From contig JASEVX010000010.1 in NCBI GenBank assembly GCA_031761405.1, positions 33,785,322-33,849,321 on the forward strand: DNA of 64,000 bases, read 5' to 3'. A program made the translations under genes and the position numbers. Positions 1 to 11,004 of this stretch are shown in pieces; position 1 is the stretch's first letter; every line of letters starts with the position of its first letter. The notes beneath the pieces were generated by a model that had not been told where the DNA came from, searched no databases, and saw only the letters and a list, made by a program, of their open reading frames with translations. This DNA is from Serripes groenlandicus (lineage: Eukaryota > Mollusca > Bivalvia > Cardiida > Cardiidae).

Positions 1-387
1 GTCCCGGAGCTTATACAGCGACATGATGCCACATATAGAAACCATAAGAACATTAACTTTGTAAACACAGATGTTGTGCAATCACCACTTACGCAGCCTT
101 TCGATATAATATTTTCCCGACAAATGATGCAGCATTTTCCGAATGCAGACATTCATCGTGTATTGTTCCACTTTTCTGCAAGTGGTAGTAAGTATATGAT
201 AGCAACAACATATCCAGATATTATCATCAATAAAGAATTGTCGTCAACTGCAGGTATACGGTACAGACCAGTTAATCTTGAAATACAGCCGTTTCATTTA
301 GTACCACCAACTTGTGCTTATCAAGAAACTCAACAAACTGATAACTCTTTAAGTATGTGGGAACTCCCTTTAAAAGTTAAGCAGTAA
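1..387 (+). CDS. Methyltransferase-like protein, last coding exon (partial)
   Basis: The frame is open from base 1 to a TAA at 385-387, giving about 128 residues of a C-terminus; the acceptor and earlier exons lie left of the window. VNTDVV followed by FDIIFSRQMMQHF resembles the motif II to IV region of class I SAM-dependent methyltransferases (an acidic residue ending a strand, then a hydrophobic strand and helix). Further on come SGSKYMIATTYPD, RPVNLEIQPFHLVPP and a terminal MWELPLK. This layout resembles uncharacterised methyltransferase-domain proteins of invertebrates and bacteria. The SAM-binding glycine motif is not in the window, so activity cannot be judged. The substrate is unknown. 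Confidence 0.7.
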   Translation, partial: VPELIQRHDATYRNHKNINFVNTDVVQSPLTQPFDIIFSRQMMQHFPNADIHRVLFHFSASGSKYMIATTYPDIIINKELSSTAGIRYRPVNLEIQPFHLVPPTCAYQETQQTDNSLSMWELPLKVKQ

Positions 388-456
388 AACTTTTGTAAGC
401 TTTTTAGATCAGGGGAGCCTAACTCTATGATTGTATGTCTGTCATTAACTTTTAGC

Positions 457-675
457 TTAACCCTTTCCCTCATACAACAATTCTGCAGCAGACGACTTTG
501 AACATATTTTGTCAAAGATAGGTTATCCTTTCTATAATTGAATGGATAACCTATGACTAAAAGTGGAAACATTGTGGCAAAAGGAGAAATTGCTTGTTTT
601 GAGCAATTTCTTCTTTTGTCACTATGTTTTCAAAAAGCCGTCTGCTGCACAATTGTTGTATGAGGGAAAAAGTTA
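457..675. mobile_element. CCCTTTCCC MITE, two B-type ends
   Basis: Begins TTAACCCTTTCCCTCATAC and ends GTATGAGGGAAAAAGTTA. The central palindrome is AAATTGCTTGTTTTGAGCAA. Both outer ends are of the ACAATTCTGCAGCAGAC ('B') type, whereas a standard copy has one A end (GACGCTTTCTGACGCC) and one B end. It is therefore a recombinant or end-converted copy. Confidence 0.85.
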
Positions 676-817
676 CAGATCGACTGTCTCTTTACTGTTT
701 GTAACTGCAACAAGACCCCCACGCATTTCGCTAGGCACTGCTTTAATAAGTTCAGAGATGCCTGCTTAGGAAGCATTTCAATACGAGTTTCTTGAATGGC
801 ATTTTAAATGTAAATTC

Positions 818-1045
818 TTAACCCTTTCCCACATATAGACCCTTTCTGATGCCTCTGCAGCAGACGACTTTTGAAAACTTTCCTGCAAAAGGAAAAATTG
901 CTCATAATGAGCAATTTCACCATTTGTCACAATGTTTTCAACTTTTTAAAGTAATTACACTTTTATCTATAGAGATTTAACATGATTTTGCCACATGCTT
1001 TCACAGTCGTCTCCTGCAGATTTTCTGTATGTGGGAAAGGGTTAA
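818..1045 (+). mobile_element. CCCTTTCCC MITE, ACATA subfamily, complete
   Basis: TTAA at both ends (818-821 and 1042-1045). Left end CCCTTTCCCACATATAGAC, right end GTATGTGGGAAAGGG. Inner repeat CTGCAGCAGACGACTTTTGA is answered by the CAGTCGTCTCCTGCAGA side, and the centre is TTGCTCATAATGAGCAA. Confidence 0.88.
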
Positions 1046-1143
1046 TTAGGTCATTAACAGTTCCTTTACCTCCATGGTAAACTTGGTTGCCATGGCAATG
1101 AAAAGGAAATTGTTTGAAAATGTTGTACAAAGGGCAAGTCTTA

Positions 1144-2404
1144 TTAGCTCACCTATGCACGAAGTGCAAGGTGAGCTATTGTGATCACATTTTGTCCGGC
1201 GTCCGTCCGTCGTGCGTCGTCCGTCGTCCATCGTCAACATTTGAGCTTGTTAACACTCTATGGGCTACATTTTGCATCCAATCTTCATGAAAGTTTATCA
1301 GAACGTTCATCTCCATAAAATCTTGGACAAGTTCGAAACTGGGCCATATGAGGTCAAAAACTAGGTCACTAGGTCGAATTGAAGGGAAATCTTGTTAACC
1401 CTCTTGAGGCCACATTTTCAACTTTAGCATGTTGAAACTTTATCAGAATGTTTGTCTTGATGATATGTAGGTCAAGTTCGAACATGGGTCACGTCAGGTC
1501 AAAAAGAAGGTCACTAGGTCAAATTGAAGGAAAATCTTGTTAACACTCCAGAGGCCGCAATTTTTGCTTCAGCAGTTTGAAATTTTGTCAGAATGTTTGT
1601 CTTAAAAATATCTAGGTCAAGTTCGAATATGGGTCATATTGGATCAGAAACTAGGTCATTAGGCCAAATTGAGGGAAAATCTTGTTAACTCTGTAGAAGC
1701 AACATGTTTTGCTTCAGCGGCTTGAAATTTGTTCAGAATGTTGAGCTGAATGATATCTAGGCCAAGTTCGAATATGGGTCATGCCGGGTCAAAAACTAGG
1801 TCACTAGGTCAAATTGAAGGAAAATCTTGTGAACACTTTGGATGCCACATTCTTTGCTTCAGCAGCTTGAAATTTGGTCAGAATGTTTGTCTAAATGATA
1901 TCTAGGCCAAGTTCGGATATGGGTCATGCCGAGTTAAAAACTAGGTCACTAAGCCAAATTGAAAGGTAATCTTGTTAACACTCTGGATACTGCATTTTTA
2001 ATTTCAGCATGATGAAACTTAATTAGAATGTTTTTCTTGATAATATGTAGGCCAAGTTTGAATATGGGTCATGCTGAATCAAAAACTAGGTCACTAGACC
2101 AAATTGAAGGACAATCTTGTGAACACTTTGGATGCCATATTTTTTGCTTCAGCAGCTTGGAATTTGGTCAGAATGTTTTGAGCAAGTTGAAACTTTGTCA
2201 GAATGTTGTCTTGATGATATCTAGTCCATGTTGGAATATGAGTCATATCAGGTAAAAAAATATAGATCACTAGACCAAATGAAGGAAAAGATTGTTAACA
2301 CTGTAGAGGTTGCATTCAGAATAATTGTCTTGATGTGTTTTGCATTGCAGTACATTGTATAATTAAGGTGAGCGATCCAGGGCCATCATGGCCCTCTTGT
2401 TTTT
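1144..2404 (+). mobile_element. Fam-A repeat element (GCTCACC / GGCCATCATGGCC), full length
   Basis: The 5' end folds into a hairpin: AGCTCACCT...TGCAC, loop GAA, GTGCA..AGGTGAGCT. A CGTCCGTCCGTCGTGCGTCG leader follows, then about six diverged units of roughly 150 bp with the recurring phrases CTAGGTCACTAGGTC and GAAGGAAAATCTTGTTAACA. The 3' end is a hairpin GGGCCATCATGGCCC followed by TCTTGTTTT. No coding capacity was seen, so it is probably non-autonomous. Lack of an obvious target duplication plus a 3' terminal hairpin suggests a Helitron-like mechanism, which is inference. Confidence 0.8.
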
Positions 2405-2830
2405 AAAAAAATGCTGACCGAAAGTACCGGCCTGATTTGAAAACTATTTGGCACAAGTGGTCCTTGTTTGACCTCTACCAAGATTGTTCATATTATTACA
2501 ATCAGTTGAAATGCTGGCAGCCAGGGGGCGGGGCTTGTTTTCTTTTCAAGATCTTCTTCACCAAAAGTATAAGCCTAATTTAAAATAATTTGGTACAAAT
2601 GTGTCTTGGGTGCTTCTTTACTAAGATTGGTCAATTATTTTGACTCATTTGCAAAAATTGCCACCAGGGGGCATAATTATATTATATGTATATTTTTTTT
2701 CCAAAAGTGTAAAGCCAATTAGAAATTATTTGGCACAAAGGTGCCTTAAGTGACTGACCCTCTAGCCAGATTTGGCAATTATTTCGATCTGTTGATAAAA
2801 CATATCCCACCACAGTCATGGCTTTGCTCA
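2405..2830. repeat. Decayed Fam-A-like internal repeats
   Basis: Phrases such as GGCCTGATTTGAAAA, TTTGGCACAAATG, ACCAAGATTG and GCCAGGGGGCGGGGCTTG recur here and again near 22740-23090, 30590-31060 and 37700-38560. They are internal units of the same element group, with no recognisable ends here. Confidence 0.55.
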
Positions 2831-2984
2831 TTTTCCTTATATATATAGAATTAAAACATTGAGAACTATATAAGTTCTATTCAATCGGGTAAGCAATATA
2901 TTACCATCATGTTCTAATTGTCTTTTATTTACGACAGTCAAATTTTGTTTTTACAGAATCCTAGAATTGTAAGTAAAAAATCAA

Positions 2985-3960
2985 AAGATTTTGGTCATGA
3001 TCTAAAAGCAAAGAATTTATTATTTCCCATCAAAGGTTGTTCTTGCCCACATATGTTTTTAGCTTTGGATAATTTTATAATTGTTCTCTAATACCACCAA
3101 ACATTGTACATTTTATAAATTCAGTTTACATGTATGTTTTAACCCTTTCCCACATACAGACGCTTTTTGACGTTTTGGTAGCAGACGACTTTTGAAAACA
3201 TTTTGGCAAAAGAAGAAATTGCTCAAAACAAGCAATTTCTTCTTTGGCCACAATATTTTCATCTTTTTTCAGCAATTATACTTTCATTTATAGAGCAATT
3301 TCACATTTTTATATTTTAATATGTTTTCAAAGTCGTCTGCTGCAGATTTGCTGTATGAACAGGAATCTTTCCTTGGAGGACCTCTTTCAATATATTCAAA
3401 GATTTAAATTCTATGCAGAACTTTGGTTGCTGCAGCATCGGAAAGGGGGTGAAAAATGCCCATAATTCTCCTCTGAATCAGCATGTCTGACTCCCAAGAT
3501 TATTTAGTAGAATTGTTCATCAAGTAACTCTCGACAAATATTGTTCAAGCTATATTGATTGTTGAAAAACATGGGGGCCAGGCAGCATCAGAAAAGGGGA
3601 AGACTGACAAAACTTTAAATTCCATTCCTGAAAGGGCATGTCTGATTTAAAAATAATGAATTTGGAACTGTTCTTTCAGTTCAAACCATAATAATTGGCC
3701 ACCAGGGTGCATCAGAAAAGGTGCAAAAAGAACTTTGACCAACAAAAGGCACCTCTTCCTAAACCTTTGGACCAATTTTATGCAAATTTTCGCAGGAATG
3801 ATCCCATGGTCTTCCTCTTTCAAAATTGTTCAAATATTTAACTTTAGAACTTTGGTTGCTGTAGCATCAGAAAAGGGCAAAATAGTTCTTTTCTGAATTG
3901 CTTGATAAGGTTAATTGGAGTTGTTTGCTTTGATTTTTTTTATTTAATTGCAAGCAATTT
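2985..3960. repeat. Copy 1 of a diverged segmental duplication
   Basis: Matches 5330-6240 in the same order: AAAGAATTTATTATTT, then ACCACCAAACATTGTACATT, then TTAAATTCTATGCAGAAC, then GCATCAGAAAAGG. Copy 1 contains a MITE at 3138, and the sequence equivalent to about 5475-5600 is missing beside it. No gene was seen. Confidence 0.6.
3138..3357 (+). mobile_element. CCCTTTCCC MITE, ACATA subfamily, right end lost
   Basis: Left end TTAACCCTTTCCCACATACA and centre TTGCTCAAAACAAGCAATTT are clear. It reaches GTCGTCTGCTGCAGATTTGC but then breaks off at TGTATGAACAGG instead of the GGGAAAGGGTTAA terminus. Confidence 0.85.
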
Positions 3961-4237
3961 ATATTTTGATACAAAATGTGATAACACTGTTGGAAAAGGA
4001 AATAAAATGCTCATCTTGAGCAATTTCTTATTTGTTGATAATGTTTTTATTGTATAAATGCTGCAGATGCACTAAATGTTGTCTGTTGCAGTCAAAAGGC
4101 CAACCTTGGAAAAGTAGCTGATAAATGCATTGAAAAGCAGCAATACATTATGTTTCCCCCACAGTGTTTCCAAAGGTTGTGGTATTGACATTTACATGTG
4201 TAGGTGTATTAAGATATTTGCATCAGTGATCATAATT

Positions 4238-4414
4238 TTAACCCTTACCCTCATATAGACGCTTTCTGACGCCTCTGCAGCAGACAGTTTTTTTTAAAAC
4301 ATAGTGACAAAAGAAGAAATTGCTCAAAACAAATAATTTCTCTTTTTGCCAAAATGTTTTCCACTTTTACTAGTTTTAGTCATAGGCTATCCATTCAATT
4401 ATAGAGATCTTCTA
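4238..4414 (+). mobile_element. CCCTTTCCC MITE, left three quarters, cut by a Fam-A insertion
   Basis: Starts TTAACCCTTACCCTCATATA and runs normally to AGAGATCTTCTATTTT, where a Fam-A element begins (TTTAGCTCACC). The missing right end is not found on the other side. Confidence 0.8.
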
Positions 4415-4880
4415 TTTTTAGCTCACCTATGCACAAAGTGCAAGGTGAGCTATTGTGATCACATTTTGTCCGGCGTCCGTCCGTCGTGCGTCGTCAACAT
4501 TTGAGCTTGTTAACACTCTACCGGCTACATTTTGCATCCAATCTTCATAAAAGTTTATCAGAACGTTCATCTCCATAAAATCTTGGACAAGTTCGAAACT
4601 GGGCCATATGAGGTCAAAACTAGGTCACTAGGTTGAATTGAAGGGAAATTTGTTAACACTCTGGAGGCCACATTTGAAACTTTATCAGAATGTTTGTCTT
4701 ATTCATATGTAGGTCAAGTTCGAACATGGGTCACATTGGGTCATAAAGTAGGTCACTAGGTCAAATTGAAGGAAAATCTTGTTAACACTCCAGAGACCGC
4801 AATTTTTGCTTCAGCAGTTTGAAATTTTGTCAGAATGTTTGTCTTAAAAATATCTAGGTCAAGTTTGAATATGGGTTATG
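4415..4880 (+). mobile_element. Fam-A element, 5' part only
   Basis: Has the same hairpin start and CGTCCGTCCGTCGTGCGTCG leader as 1144-2404 and tracks it closely for about 460 bp. It stops at GAATATGGGTTATG, where the next MITE begins. Being this close to the 1144 copy, it is a relatively young insertion. Confidence 0.8.
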
Positions 4881-5110
4881 AACCCTTTCCCTCATACAAC
4901 AATTCTGCAGCAGACGACTTTGAACATAATTTGTCAAGAAATAAAAAATCTCTATAATTGAATGGATTAAACCTATGACTAAAAGTGGAAAACATTGTTG
5001 CAAAAGGAGAAATTGCTCGTTTTGAGCAATTTCTTCTTTTGTGACTATGTTTTCAAAAAGCTGTCTGCTGCAGAGGCATCAGAAAGCGTCTATATGAGGG
5101 AAAGGGTTAA
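4880..5110 (-). mobile_element. CCCTTTCCC MITE, TCATA subfamily, complete
   Basis: B end on the left (CCCTCATACAACAATTCTGC) and A end on the right (GGCATCAGAAAGCGTCTATA). Hairpin centre GCTCGTTTTGAGC. The final TTAA (5107-5110) is also the first TTAA of the next MITE. Confidence 0.9.
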
Positions 5111-5320
5111 CACTTTCCCACTTATAGAGGTATTTTGATGCATCTGCAGCAGACACGTTTCGAAAAACATTGTGACAAAAGAATAAATTGCTCATAATGA
5201 GAAATATCTCCTTTTGACAATGTGTATAACTTTATTTAATAGTTATACTTTCAGTTATTGACATGTCAATACTTTTTGTCTGCTTCATGTTTTTATGAGT
5301 TGTCTGCTTAGAAAAAATTA
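5107..5320 (+). mobile_element. CCCTTTCCC MITE, ACATA subfamily, decayed right end
   Basis: TTAACACTTTCCCACTTATA, then GCATCTGCAGCAGAC and TTGCTCATAATGAG. The right half has drifted and ends near GTTGTCTGCTTAGAA. It abuts the preceding MITE with a shared TTAA. Confidence 0.75.
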
Positions 5321-5329
5321 AGTTTTTCG

Positions 5330-6240
5330 TCGTGTATTAAAACCAAAGAATTTCTTATTTACTATCAAAAGTACTTCTCCTCACCTTGCCAGATATGCTC
5401 TTTTTATAACTTTATGATTTACCACCAAACATTGTACATTTTATCAATTCTGTTTATATGTTAGTTTAAAACAGTACTTCTAGACCACCTGAGATGAATG
5501 CTCATCTTTTTGATCACTCTGTCTGTTGTTTTCGTCCATTGATAAATTTAAGGTTCAAAGGACATCGCCTAGTAAACCACAGGACCAATTTCAACCAATC
5601 AGGGATGCTCCTTTGGAGGTCTTCTTTCAATAAATTCAAATATTTAAATTCGATGTAGAACTTTGGTTAATGCAGCATCAGAAAGCGTGGAAAAATGCCC
5701 ATAATTCTGCTCTGAATCGGCATGAACATTGACTCCCAAGATTATTTGGTAGAAATATTCCTCGGATGAGACTAAACAAATATTGTTCAAGCCATATTGA
5801 TTGTTGAAAAACATCATGATCAGATAAGGGGACAAATGACAAATCTTTAAATTTCCATTCCTCTGAAACGGCATGTCTGATTTCAAAATAATGAATTGGA
5901 ACTGTACCTAGTATTACATTATTTGTTCAAGCCATATTGATTGGCCACCAGGCAAACTCAGAAAAGGGGCAAAATTAACTTTTACAAGCAGCATCTCTTC
6001 CTAAACCTTTGGACCGATGTCAACCAAACTTTACAGGAATGTTCCTAATGCTTGTCCGCTTTCAAAAGTGTTCAAATATTTAAATTCTATGAAGAAAACA
6101 AACTTTCGTTACTGCAGCATAAGAAAATAGCAAAATGCCCAAACTTTATCTCATCTGAATTTGACTGTCTGGTTCCAAGATCATACAGTAGATATGTTTC
6201 CTTAAGTGAACCATTACAAAATTGTTCAAGTTATATTGAT
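5330..6240. repeat. Copy 2 of the diverged segmental duplication
   Basis: Counterpart of 2985-3960. Where copy 1 carries a MITE at TTAA, this copy has the uninterrupted GTTAGTTTAAAACAG, so it acts as an empty-site reference. No coding exon was recognised. Confidence 0.6.
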
Positions 6241-6450
6241 TGGTTTAAAAAACAAAGTGGCCCAACAATTTAACAAAAAATGGGCAAAGTAAACAAAAGT
6301 TGTCCAAGAACTGGTCCATGTGGAACACCTATTGTCATGTATTGAGTGGATGATTTTTATGGTTTCATATGCAGATCTTCTGTTCGTTAGATAAGAATAA
6401 AACTCATATTTAGTCCGGTTCAATTGCGAAAAATATGCAACATGTTTTTG

Positions 6451-7250
6451 TTTTTAGCTCGACTTTTCGAAGAAAAGGCCACCATACTACTCACCCTGGC
6501 GTCGGCGTTGGTGTCCCACCTTGGTTAAGGTTTTTGTACCAATTCCCATTTTTGTCAAAACCATTACAGACATTGCTTTGAAACTTACAACACTTATTCA
6601 CCATCATTACCTCCATCAACAGACGTGAGTACATAACTCTGTCAAGGTTTGTGTAAGAATTATGGCCCTTTTTTTACTTAGAATTTTGGTTAAGGTTTTT
6701 GTACCAATTTACTTTTTTTCAAAACCATTACAGATATTGCTTTGAAACTTACAATACTTATTCACTTTCATTACTTCTATCAACAGACAAGAGTACATAA
6801 CTCTGTCAAGATGTCAATGTTTTTGTAAGAATTATGGCCATTTTTCGCCTTAGATTTTTGGTTAAGTTTTTCATACCACCCCAATTTTTGTTAAAACCAT
6901 TAGTGATTTAGCTTATAAACTTACACTACTTATTGATCATCATTAGCTCCATCAACAGACAAGGGTACATAACTCTGTCAAGTTTTGTTTAAGAATTATG
7001 ACACTTTTTCGATTATAAGTTTGGTCATGTTATTCATACCAAATCAAATCTTTTCTAAATAATTAGAGATATAGCTTAAACACTTACAAAAATCTTTTAA
7101 CCATCATGACCTTCATCAATAGCCAAGCGTGCATAATTCAGTAAAGGTTTCTGTAAGAATTATCTTTTTCGACTATCACCCAAAAAAGTTTTGTTTTATT
7201 GGCAAGCACACAAAAGTCGAGCATGCTGTCCTCCGATAGCTCTTGTTTTA
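6451..7250 (+). mobile_element. Fam-B repeat element (TTTAGCTCGAC ... GACAGCTCTTGTTT)
   Basis: Starts TTTTTAGCTCGACTTTTCGA, then TACTACTCACCCTGGCGTCG. About four diverged units with ACAGACAAGAGTACATAACT and AAAACCATTACAGATATTGC follow. It ends AAAGTCGAGCATGCTGTCCT CCGATAGCTCTTGTTTT. There is no open frame of interest. Confidence 0.8.
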
Positions 7251-7992
7251 AATAATATAAGTTAAATTTACGGAGGCACTTAAACACATAGGAAGTTATA
7301 ATTCATTCAGCAGAGTAAAGCATTATCGACTTACTATTATGCAATGTTTTAGTCCGTATGTAAACACACAAACATTATTGTGTAAAGTAGCCAGGTTATT
7401 ATAGTCAATTGGTGTCGATACTTTCACCATTTTCTATTTCCTCATTTGAAGATTTTAATGCTTTAAAACTCAAAACAAATTAATTATACATTTCTATTAA
7501 TTAAAAACAGTTTCTATTTTTATTTTGTATGCAGAAAGTATGTAAACCCAACACAATTAACAGAATATTTACCCTTATCACTATTCGTAAACCTTGACTA
7601 TCCACGTTTTCTTTGTAATTTCAACATCATTTATTTCATTTCATCTTATGGGGTAAACCCGACTTTCAGTATTCCTTAGAACTTTGATTTTGTATTATTA
7701 TGGAAATTATAACCCTTTTGATAAAAGATGACTGTGATTAACTAAATAAAAAAAAAAGCCTTTGTAAAATCGGGATGCACTACATATCTGTCAAACGTAC
7801 ACCATTAAACCTCATTTATATTTGAATGTGTTATTAATGTAAAGCTGTTCGACAGACATGAGGGTGTCGAAAACCTGAGTGTATGTTGCAAAGTAGTTCA
7901 TTAAGTTACATAACTTACATATTTGACATTGATTGCAAAGTAGTTCATTTAGTTACAACTTACATATTTGACATTGATTGTGAACCAAACTG
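7251..7992. other. AT-rich spacer
   Basis: No exon or element end was recognised. The one visible structure is a direct repeat of about 46 bp near 7889-7980 (GCAAAGTAGTTCATT ... ACATATTTGACATTGATTG twice). Confidence 0.5.
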
Positions 7993-8222
7993 TTAACCCT
8001 TTCCCTCATACGACAATTCTGCTGCAGACGACTTTAAACATATTTTGTCAAATTATGGAAAATCTCTAAAATTGAATGGATAACCTAGGACTAAAAGTGG
8101 AAAATATTGTGACAAAAGGAGAAATTGCACGTTTTGTGCAATTTCTTCTTTTGTTACTATGTTTTCAAAAAGCCGTCTGCTGCAGAGGCGTCAGAAAGCG
8201 TCTATATGAGGGAAAGGGTTAA
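7993..8222 (-). mobile_element. CCCTTTCCC MITE, TCATA subfamily, complete
   Basis: 230 bp from TTAA to TTAA. B end left, A end right, both TIRs intact. The hairpin centre is GCACGTTTTGTGC, the A/T-swapped stem variant. Confidence 0.93.
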
Positions 8223-8224
8223 GC

Positions 8225-8390
8225 TTATATTAGTCACGCTTGGTGTCTTCTTCCCGGAGACATAACCAGTACTAACATCGTTTGTGATGGAAAAAAAACA
8301 ACAACACCAAAGGCAGAACCCACTCATCACGGAATTCGAACCCGGGACCTTTTCTATGAGAGAGACCACCCAGACTACAGGAAATCTTTT
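8225..8390 (-). mobile_element. Possible tRNA-derived SINE fragment
   Basis: On the minus strand GGTCCCGGGTTCGAATTCC is a good tRNA B-box, with a weak A-box-like TAGTCTGGGTGG about 30 bp before it. The rest does not match the V-SINEs elsewhere in the window. It is not a credible intact tRNA. Confidence 0.4.
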
Positions 8391-8607
8391 GAAACCTGTC
8401 AGTCCGAGAGCTAATTTTTCATACATTTTCCTCTTTGTTCAACCAATTATTGCTTGAAAATTTGTCAGTCCGAATGAATTTTCGTCAGTCAGGACTGAAG
8501 GACTGACGACTTTTGCGAAGTCTGGTATACATGTACATGTAGTTCATTAGTGATCGATTTAGAGTCATATTGACCGATTTAGAGTCATATTGACCCTCTT
8601 GTTTAAT

Positions 8608-8812
8608 CATTATCCCTTTCAAACATACTACAAATCTGAAGCGGACGACTTCGATAATGCCTGGACAAAAATACAGACAGTATATTTGTCAAATAAATTG
8701 AAAAAATATTGTGACAAAAGGAGATAGAAATATCTCCTTTAGAGCAAGTTCTCTTTCTGCCACGATGTTTTCACATATGTCTGCTGCAGATGTGTCTACG
8801 TGTTGGTAACAT
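8608..8812. mobile_element. Degenerate CCCTTTCCC MITE
   Basis: Starts ATCCCTTTCAAACATAC and keeps GCGGACGACTTCGA, TTGTGACAAAAGGAGA and GTCTGCTGCAGATG. Termini and central palindrome have drifted. Confidence 0.6.
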
Positions 8813-8940
8813 TTAGATGTTTCAAATGTGAAATAAAATTTTGAATGTATTATTTAGTGTTTTTTTTCTTTTTTGAAATTATATTTTAAAAATATATGAC
8901 AATGAAACACAAAATGTGCATGAAGATCTCTGTCCCTTGG

Positions 8941-9032
8941 TTAACCCTTTCCCAAATACAGAAGCATCCCCAGCAGCAACTTTTGAAAACATTGTGACTA
9001 AAGGAAATGTTCAAAACAAGCAATTCTCCTTT
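8941..9032 (+). mobile_element. CCCTTTCCC MITE, left half, cut by Fam-B
   Basis: TTAACCCTTTCCCAAATACA, then TTTTGAAAACATTGTGAC and AACAAGCAATTCTCC. It is interrupted at TTTTTAGCTCGAC. Confidence 0.8.
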
Positions 9033-9597
9033 TTAGCTCGACTGTTCGAAGAAATAGGGGAGCTTATGTACTCATCCGCGTTGGCGTTGCCAGCTTGGTC
9101 AAACCTTTGCGGGAAAGGCCTTTTCTCAGACACTGTGTGTGTTGTTGCTTTGAAACTTCACACACTTATTCAGGGTCGTTAGGTGTCCTTGTATGTCAAG
9201 TCCCACAACTCGATTTTTACTGAATTGTGCCCCTTTTTGGACTTAGAATTTTGGCCAAACCTTTGCGTGCAAAGTGGCAAGTGTTGTTTAGAGTATGGTT
9301 CAAGAAACACACGAAAAGGACCACTGACCGTCGTTATAAACTAAAATACGGTTGAAGACGGTATTAATCTGCATGTTAATAAAACTCGTATGTGGTACCA
9401 TTGGCGTCGTCCCAAAACGTTAACCTTTACCTCATAACTTAAAAACCGTTCAACATTTTCAAATGAAACTTGGTACACATGTTCCTAGGACCAATACGCA
9501 TGCATGTCTATACAAAGTCACATTATTCCGTAATGCCCCTTTTTCGACTTAAAAAAAAAGCAGAAGAGCGTCTGCCTTCGCTTGCGGCGCTCTTGTT
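9031..9597 (+). mobile_element. Fam-B-type element inserted in a MITE
   Basis: Begins TTTTAGCTCGACTGTTCGAA and ends CTTGCGGCGCTCTTGTTAA. The interior, with TGCCCCTTTTTCGACTTA phrases, differs from the 6451 copy, while the two ends are of the same class. Confidence 0.7.
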
Positions 9598-9825
9598 AAA
9601 TCACATCCATAATCCTCTTGATACATGTAGTTCAATCTCCATACAATCAGACCTAAATAATTCGCTTAACAATTGTGAGCGATATTAAGGTCTGGTTTTA
9701 ATGAGTTTGTGGTGTTGACAAAAAGCTCCTTAGTTTATAAATACAATCTAAGGTCCGTGAAGTTAGGTTGACTATTTGTATCAATTGAACAGTTTGGCAA
9801 ATAGAGAAATTGTACTTTATGAGCA

Positions 9826-9952
9826 TTTTTAGCTCGACTATTGTCATGACCCTGGCGGCGGCGTGGTCGTCCGGTTAAGGTTTTTTGTGCAGCTTATCTT
9901 TTTTTCTGTTTTCTATCAGTCGAGCGTCTGTGCCGTACGCGGTGCTTTTGTT
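9826..9952 (+). mobile_element. Very short Fam-B-type element
   Basis: Only about 125 bp: TTTTTAGCTCGACTATTGTC, CCTGGCGGCGGCGTGG, then AGTCGAGCGTCTGTGCCG and GCGGTGCTTTTGTTT. The flank on the left (GAGAAATTGTACTTTATGAG) looks like a decayed MITE core, a recurrent landing site for this family. Confidence 0.6.
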
Positions 9953-10992
9953 TGTGTTTGGTTTTGCTCTCAAAATTTACAAAGCAGTTTAACTTTTCTA
10001 TGGAGAATGTGAAGGAACTAAATTGAACAGACCTGTTCAAAGCGACTGAAATCCAGATGGCACGAAAAAAAAAAAAAATAAAAAAAAAATATCGAATCCG
10101 CCCTAAATGTTATACTTTATGTTATCCAAGTAAAACCAGGGTAGAAAATGCATCGTTTTTTATCAATAAAGTGAACTTGAGTCGTTTTCAATTGTCCCGA
10201 TGAAGGGATTTCCTATTTAAAAATACCACGGAATCCTTCAGACGGGCACCTTGCAACGATCACGTGATATAACTATATAACGGTTCACTCTGACAGGCGT
10301 GTACAGTTATACACAATTAACACGTTTGGCGGAGTCGAACGACAGTAGTCATAGAGATTTGTTTGTGATTGCATGAGCTCCTCGTGATTTTGCATAAAAC
10401 CTTCATGGTATAAAAATGTTTCATTTAATGCGCATGCGTCCTATCGGTCGTGTGACGACTCTTCAAATCACGTGACGACTTTTCAAGTCACGTGATGAAT
10501 GAGATTAAAAGCATCGGAAGCTATTTATAAACTTACCCCGTTACTGACGGGGTAGAATTTGCGATGGAAAAAGTATCGAAAACAAGAACATCTCACCGAT
10601 TATAGAGGTATGTAATATGTCAGTTATCATATTTTAATGCCCCAAATACATAAATAACACTTATTTTCTTAAAGTTGGAAGTTTTATTTTTTTTCGATAG
10701 TTGGGTATCTGGAGTTCAGTCGCTTTCAATATCGGACATCATTTCTAAAGTGTACAAAATATTTTATCTTAATATGGTTTAGCGACCTGGTGATAAACAT
10801 GTGATAACCCAAACAATTTAGATTACAAATAACCAAAACAAACATTCTAATGAGCTAAAACGGTAGTCTATCGAGTAACAAACTAGATGTTTCTTAAATT
10901 TAGAATGGCCTAATTTTGAACACATCATGACCAATTTTAGAATGTAACTTAAAAATCACCAAGACAACATTCTGGCAAACTAACAGTATTCT
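9953..10992. other. Unassigned, CpG-richer stretch with CACGTGA repeats
   Basis: No recognised exon. From about 10240 to 10620 CpG is visibly more frequent than in the surroundings. CACGTGA motifs occur at about 10261, 10478 and 10500, the last two as part of a tandem CACGTGACGACTNTTCAA repeat. A strong donor-like GTATGT follows TTATAGAG near 10606. It could be a promoter or non-coding first exon, but this is unproven. Confidence 0.3.
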
Positions 10993-11004
10993 ACTGTCAA
11001 AAGA

